NCBI GenBank assembly: GCA_022984795.1
Contig: JALIHJ010000093.1
Coordinates: 1 to 23,338 of the forward strand
Reading direction: 5' to 3'
Source of the DNA: Fabrea salina
Lineage: Eukaryota > Ciliophora > Heterotrichea > Heterotrichida > Fabreidae
DNA: 23,338 nucleotides
The translations under genes and the position numbers were made by a program. Position 1 is the first letter of the stretch. Each line of letters begins with the position of its first letter. Positions 19,238-23,338 of this stretch are shown piece after piece. The notes under the pieces are model-generated. The model ran no database searches. It was not told the origin of the DNA and was given only the letters and a program-made list of their open reading frames with translations.

Positions 19238-20109
19238 ATGCTTTCCAGAGGCATCAGAAGTTTGGCTTCGAAAGTCCCTGCTAGATTCAAAAGCAACCTG
19301 CTTAAAAGGGAAAGCTTCAAAACAGAAGAAGACTTTAAAAAGTCCAGGAACTCCTGAACTACCCCTCTGACTTCCAAACTAAGGTCAAGCAGTTAATTCC
19401 AGACTCAGAATGGGACTACAAAAACCAAGGAAAAGACTGGGGCGACTTGTGCCCCATAGGCAACGAACAGTCCCCCACCAGCTTGCACTGCCAAGAAGCT
19501 TTTAAGAGCTCCCAAATATTCCAACTACCAGTACTACCCGCTTAAGTTCAACTACTCACCCACACTGGTAAAGGGAGAATTCACAAAAAGTGTTTACATA
19601 GTTCGTGGCGAGTTTGGAACCATGGAAGTCACTACTGAGGCACAGGCCAAAAGGAACTTTGAGGCAGTGCAGTTCCACTTCCACGCACCTGCAGAGCACA
19701 AATTAGACGGCAACCTGCACGACTTAGAACTGCACCTTGTCCACAGAGACCCCCAAGAAAAAGACATCAGTACAGTCGTAGGGTTTATGTTTAGGCTTTC
19801 CCAAGAAGAAAACCCCTTCATCGAGCAGTCTATCAACTGCCACACTGAAACCAAACCTGTCGACCTCAACCTTCTGTTTGGAACAAACCCTGAAGTACTT
19901 ATGTATAAAAGGAAGCTTAACTACTCCTCCCTGCACTGAAGGAATTTTGTGGTTCCTTTCAAGGTAAAATCTTGCCGATAAACAAAGCCCAGTTGAAGTT
20001 CTTCACTGAAAAGTGGGCAGAGAACCCAACCTTTGCAGGCGGAAAAGGAAACAACAGAGAAGTTCTGCCACTCAACAACCGCCCAGTAATACACTTCGAT
20101 AAGTTTTAA
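19238..20109 (+). CDS. Alpha-class carbonic anhydrase
   Basis: Catalyses CO2 + H2O to bicarbonate + H+. The start ATG at 19238 gives MLSRGIRSLASKVPARF, Arg-rich and amphipathic, which looks like a mitochondrial targeting sequence (inference). Then WDYKNQGKDWGDLCPIGNEQ, the family's W..y....W...C..G..QSP opening. The zinc site is complete: QFHFHAPAEHKLDG (two His ligands) and LELHLVHRDPQ (third His). Later come GSLTTPPCTEGILWF (the conserved Thr/Pro-Cys loop), ILPINKAQLKFF and GNNREVLPLNNRPV. About 285 residues; the stop is the TAA at 20107-20109. Four single-base frame changes, several at A or C runs, interrupt the reading, yet every conserved block is present. The gene is therefore probably intact in the organism. 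It is divergent from DPY-30 and convergent with TVP38. Confidence 0.9.
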
Positions 20110-20905
20110 GAATTTTCCCTTAAACCTGTTTCTAGCATTTCGTCGATTTTCTTCTTAGCTTCATAAGAAATGTACCCAAACACCAAAACTATCAGAAAAA
20201 ACCCTCCTAAAAAGAAGAACTGGTTTTTGCTTGCCGTGCTTCCAGTTGCCTTCAAAAGCGTCCGAAAAGGGAAGAAATAGTGCTTCCAAAGTACACTTCA
20301 GCAACTACTCCAGGCACCATCCCAACCGAAGCCAAAGCGTAGTCTCTGAAACTTATAGAAGTCACTCCCCATAAAGTAGTTAAAAATGCTGAAAGGCATG
20401 AAAGGAGGCAGTCGCCACAGCATCACTAGTTTAAAACCTTTGTGCTTAATCACTTCTTCAAGCATCAAAAACTTCTCTTCGTGTTTTGGCTTTCGTACAA
20501 TGTAGTTCCTAAACACGTACCTTCCTAAAGGCATGCTAACTAAACTTCCCACAAGTGAACCCAAAAACACCAGCAAAGAACCTATACCTACTCCTTTCAA
20601 AGGCCCCCAAATCTCTGAATAAATGAACCCAGCTCCTAGCGACAAAAACACTATGGGCATAAAAAGAATGGCTGCTGCTGTGTAGATAAGCACGAAAGTC
20701 CCCATTCCCTGAGCCCAGAGTCCCTTACCCACTCCAGAAATGCTTTGAGCCAAACTTTTAAATCTGAAGTCTTCAACAAAATCAAAAGAACACTAAGTCC
20801 AATAAAACTCAAAAAAACCCTATAACTTTCCACTTGAGTACCTCCACTTCTTCTAGAACTAGAAGCTTGGTCAGACTCTGCTTGGTGTTCAGCTTCGTAT
20901 TTACT
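20106..20905 (-). CDS. TVP38/TMEM64 (VTT/DedA-like) membrane protein
   Basis: Multi-pass membrane protein of the VTT (VMP1/TMEM41/TVP38) family, whose members include endomembrane lipid scramblases. In order: a polar N-terminus (SSSRRSGGTQVESY); TM1 (VFLSFIGLSVLLILL); TM2 (FVLIYTAAAILFMPIVFLSL) with GAGFIYSEIWGPLKG, the family's GxxxG/FG loop; TM3 (IGSLLVFLGSLVGSLVSMPL) with GRYVFRNYI; LWRLPPFMPFSIFNYFMGSD, the diagnostic R-x-x-P..PF..xNY motif; DYALASVGMVPGVVAEVYFG; and a last TM (FFFLGGFFLIVLVFGYISYE) with a charged tail ending RENS. The stop is the TAA at 20106-20108. No ATG lies in frame before the first TM, so the 5' end (about 20905) is uncertain. About three frame changes. The stop overlaps the convergent carbonic anhydrase stop. 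Confidence 0.82.
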
Positions 20906-20934
20906 TAAATGGCAACACTTAAGTTCTTTATTAA

Positions 20935-21733
20935 CTATAAAAGATCGCAATTAAACACAGACTGGGAAGGGTGGAAGGATTTGGGCAGGTTTTTGTACTC
21001 AGAGGGTTCTCTGTAAAAGGCACTGCTAGAAATCAACTTCGAAATGTAGTCAACTTGGTAAGCAGAGGGCTGGGCTTTGTAACAAACTACTTTTCCCAAC
21101 TGGCCCAAAATGCCTATGGTAGGTTGGTCTCCGTGTTCAGCCAACTCAAATCTCTGAAGAAACCGAAGCTCCTTCAGGAGGGTCTTTGACGTTACTGATC
21201 ATCACAAGTACTTTCCTTTGGCTCCTTTTATAAGCACTTGCTAAGAAGTCGTTGTAAAACCCGTTTCTGTCAGTCAGAGACAGTCTTCCCTCTGCTTTGT
21301 GGTGGAGCACAAAGGTCACAGTCTTTTCCGAACACGAACCCCCTCAACTGACTTTTGTACAAAACTTGAATCTGAGTTTTAAGTTCAAATTCAAGAGGCA
21401 ACTGGCTGAAAAAGTCTAGGAGTTTAGAGAGTTCGTTTTGCTTGAGGAGTGGATAGCAACAGTAGCTTGGTCGAGGTCTTTGAGCAGAAGTGTATCCTTT
21501 TTCAGGTGCCACTGTAAGTTCCTGAGTAAAACATTACCACTGGCCCCAAGTTGACGAAGGCAATTGGCGCACTGGACTTTTTCTTGGTGAAGGTTTGTGT
21601 TGGAGCTAGGTGCATCTTACACTACTGAAAATACGTAGAGGGGTTCCCAGAGTAGATAGTTTTCGAGCTTATCATTACTTTGCACGCTTTGCACAAAAAA
21701 GGCCTGCTTGGCTGCATTTTTTACATTAGTCAT
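20935..21733 (-). CDS. Zinc-binding protein with Yippee/Mis18-like N-terminus
   Basis: The start is the ATG at 21731-21733 (MTNVKNAAKQ), or 21715-21717 if the first is not used. The N-terminal 75 residues carry two CxxC pairs (FLCKACKVMISS and KVQCANCLRQLG) with YVFSVV between them. This is the arrangement of the Yippee/Mis18/CULT zinc fold; the exact subfamily is unclear. A middle part (LLDFFSQLPLEFELKTQIQV; GFVFGKDCDLC) and a C-terminal part (KVLVMISNVKDLLKELRFLQ; GDQPTIGILGQLGKVVCY) match nothing I know. The TAG at 20935-20937 ends it (SVFNCDLL). A 15-nt intron at 21606-21620 joins YVFSVV to SNTNLHQEK. About four frame changes. The start overlaps the stop of the upstream LRR gene by one base. 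Confidence 0.6.
21606..21620 (-). other. 15-nt spliceosomal intron
   Basis: On the minus strand GTAAGATGCACCTAG, exactly 15 nt with GT...AG ends. It places an in-frame TAA between YVFSVV and the downstream CxxC segment. Removing it restores TAC GTA TTT TCA GTA GTC TCC AAC without changing frame. Fifteen-nucleotide introns are the heterotrich norm. Confidence 0.75.
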
Positions 21734-22857
21734 TACTTTACAGACTTTTTCCTCAAGTCAAACTTGACAGTGGGTAGGTTTTTGGACTTGGCTGAAGCTG
21801 TTCTTTAGACGCACTGCAGGAGGTCCAATCATCATGGCAGCTACAGGGTTGCCGTATCCTAAACTACCTGCACTGTTAATGCTTTCTTGGCTTATAACTG
21901 AGGTTTTGGGTCTGTCAGAGTCCATAGGGGCTTGCTTAATGCGTTCTTCAGCCTTAGAAAGGAAGTCAAGAGGGTTTTCAGTTGAGTTGCTGGAGTCCTA
22001 AAGACTGTTTGGGTGGGTTTAGGAGGCAGTTGTGGAGAAGGAGCCACGTCCTTTTAGTTGGTATATTTCAGAAGTTGTTGGGGTTTTTTGTAGGGTTTGG
22101 TTTTGAAGCAAGAGTTGCCAGAGTTCCTGGTTTTAAACTGGTAGCCTCTAGAGGTGTTGCACGAAGTGTTAACTAAACTTTCGTAGCTTTGACAAGTGGG
22201 CTGGTTGAGTTCGTGATTCCCCTAAAGTTCTGAAGAGGCTTGAAACTCTTTGGTTTGAATTTGTTAGAAGCAAAAGGACTGTCTTGGTAAATTTTAGTGA
22301 CTGAGTTAGGCCGGGTTCTGGGTTTACTGTTGGGGCGTGTGCGGACTGGAGTGGGTGTTTTGGAGGTAAGTCTTTGGAAGAAGGCATCGACTTGTCTTGA
22401 GCAGAGAAGGGCAAGTTGTGTTCTCGGTCAGTGACAGGTCGGACATCCATGTAACGCTCATTGGTTTGTTCTAAACTTGTTTTTTTAAAAGGCAAGTCGT
22501 TAATTGGGCTTTTAACTGGCTTCTGGGAGAAAGCAAGAGTTTCCAACTTGAAGCACTGGGCCTGGTCCAAACTAGAGTCAAACTGGGAAACTTTGGGAAG
22601 CAAGACCTTTATGGTTTCTGAGTAGTTTTTTCGAGTGCACAAAGGGTTTTTAAGACTGACTGATTTAAGTTCAAATTACTGACAGAGTTGCAAATGTCCT
22701 CGAAGTTTTCGATCTGGTTGTAAGTCAAGTCCAAAGTGCTGAGTTTGAGCAAAGTACAAGTTCTGTGCAGAAGAAATGTAAAGTTGCTGCCCAAAAAAAG
22801 CTCTTTAAGGTTCCTGACGTGGAGTATACTGAACTTTTTGATCTGGTTTTGGGTTGC
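21733..22857 (-). CDS. Leucine-rich-repeat protein, 5' end cut by right telomere
   Basis: The coding frame is already open at the telomere junction: NQIKKFSILHVRNLKELFLG, then LLKLSTLDLTYNQIENFEDI. These are SDS22-type LRRs. An LRR cap follows (NPLCTRKNYSETIKVLLPKV, SQFD). The rest is a Ser/Pro/Lys-rich, probably disordered tail (KSPINDLPFKKTSLEQ; NPLDFLSKAEERIKQAPMDS) ending KFDLRKKSVK with TAA at 21733-21735. About 370 residues remain. SDS22-type LRR proteins with disordered tails are often ciliary or phosphatase-binding in ciliates; no specific orthologue is claimed. The N-terminal repeats, start codon and promoter are missing because telomere repeats replace them. About three frame changes; one in-frame TAA after KYTN. 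Confidence 0.75.
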
Positions 22858-23338
22858 TTAGGGTGTTAGGTGTTAGGGTGTTAGGGTGTTAGTGTTAGGG
22901 TGTTAGGGGTGTTAGGTGTTAGGGTGTTAGGGTGTTAGGGGTGTTAGGGTGTTAGGGTGTTAGGGTGTTAGGGGGTGTTAGGGTGTTAGGGTGTTAGGGT
23001 GTTAGGTATTAGGTGTTAGGGTGTTAGGGTGTTAGGTGTTAGGGTGTTAGGTGTTAGGGTGTTAGGGTGTTAGTGTTAGGGTGTTAGTGTTAGGGTGTTA
23101 GGGTGTTAGGTGTTAGGTGTTAGGGTGTTAGGGTGTTAGGGTGTTAGTGTTAGGTGTTAGGTGGTTAGGTGTTAGGGTGTTAGGGTGAGTGTTAGGTGTT
23201 AGGGTGTTAGGGTGTTAGGGTGTTAGGGTGTTAGGGTGTTAGGTGTTAGGGTTAGGTGTTAGTGTTAGGGTGTTAGGGTGTTAGGGTGTTAGGGTGTTAG
23301 GGTGTTAGGGTGTTAGGGTGTTAGGGGTGTTAGGGTGT
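22858..23338. repeat. Right telomere, TGTTAGGG repeats
   Basis: G-strand repeats of TGTTAGGG run to the last base, in the orientation of a true right chromosome end. This array is less regular than the left one, with many 6-, 7- and 9-base units (GTTAGGT, TTAGTG, TTAGGGG, one TTAGGTATT). Strand-dependent base-calling errors are a likely cause; genuine sequence slippage is possible. Confidence 0.95.

Noticed and set aside
19960-19980. Possible intron at a GTAAAA in the carbonic anhydrase gene
   Set aside because: No AG lies at 15-16 nt. A single missing base explains the frame change and keeps GKILPINKAQ.
20971-21189. Plus-strand open frame
   Set aside because: It is antisense to the C-terminal part of the zinc-fold protein and has no independent support.

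Overview
The window reads from telomere to telomere. It opens with about 1.0 kb of CCCTAACA repeats and closes with about 0.48 kb of the complementary TGTTAGGG repeats, so it looks like one whole linear somatic (macronuclear) minichromosome. The 8-base CCCTAACA unit, a 15-base GT...AG intron that restores a reading frame, and spacers of 10-20 bp between genes all point to a heterotrich ciliate (Stentor/Blepharisma kin). I recognise no rRNA, tRNA or CRISPR. Nearly every gene is split by single-base frame changes, often in or next to homopolymers. Conserved domains continue across them, so I read most as long-read consensus errors rather than gene decay. CDS coordinates below span the whole inferred gene.

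Left half (about 1-14 kb) is loosely packed and rich in predicted surface or secreted proteins: a repeat-rich, signal-peptide-bearing beta-helix protein (-) whose 3' end is cut by the left telomere; a cysteine-rich secreted protein (-); a small four-helix membrane protein (+); and a large TIG/PA14/Cys-rich/multi-pass membrane protein (+). Spacers of about 1 kb separate them and share a recurring motif, TTGTTGAAGAAAT.

Middle (about 14-17 kb) is a retroelement-scarred zone. A 385-bp GC-rich segment lies between imperfect 19-20 bp direct repeats. Next to it a 5'-truncated LINE (reverse transcriptase and C-terminal zinc motif) has inserted into a WD40-repeat gene with a perfect 16-bp target-site duplication.

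Right half (about 17-22.9 kb) is very compact and mostly conserved: a dynamin/GBP/atlastin-type GTPase (+), an RWDD4 homologue (-), a DPY-30 domain protein (-), an alpha-carbonic anhydrase (+), a TVP38/TMEM64 (VTT) membrane protein (-), a Yippee/Mis18-like zinc protein (-) with the 15-nt intron, and a leucine-rich-repeat protein (-) whose 5' end is cut by the right telomere. Divergent start codons are 10 bp apart and one convergent pair shares a TTAA for both stop codons.

The most notable observations are the genes sheared by telomere addition at both ends, the LINE caught inside a WD40 gene in a somatic chromosome, the direct-repeat-flanked GC-rich insert beside it, and two internal telomere-like motifs long enough to be considered as telomerase RNA template candidates.
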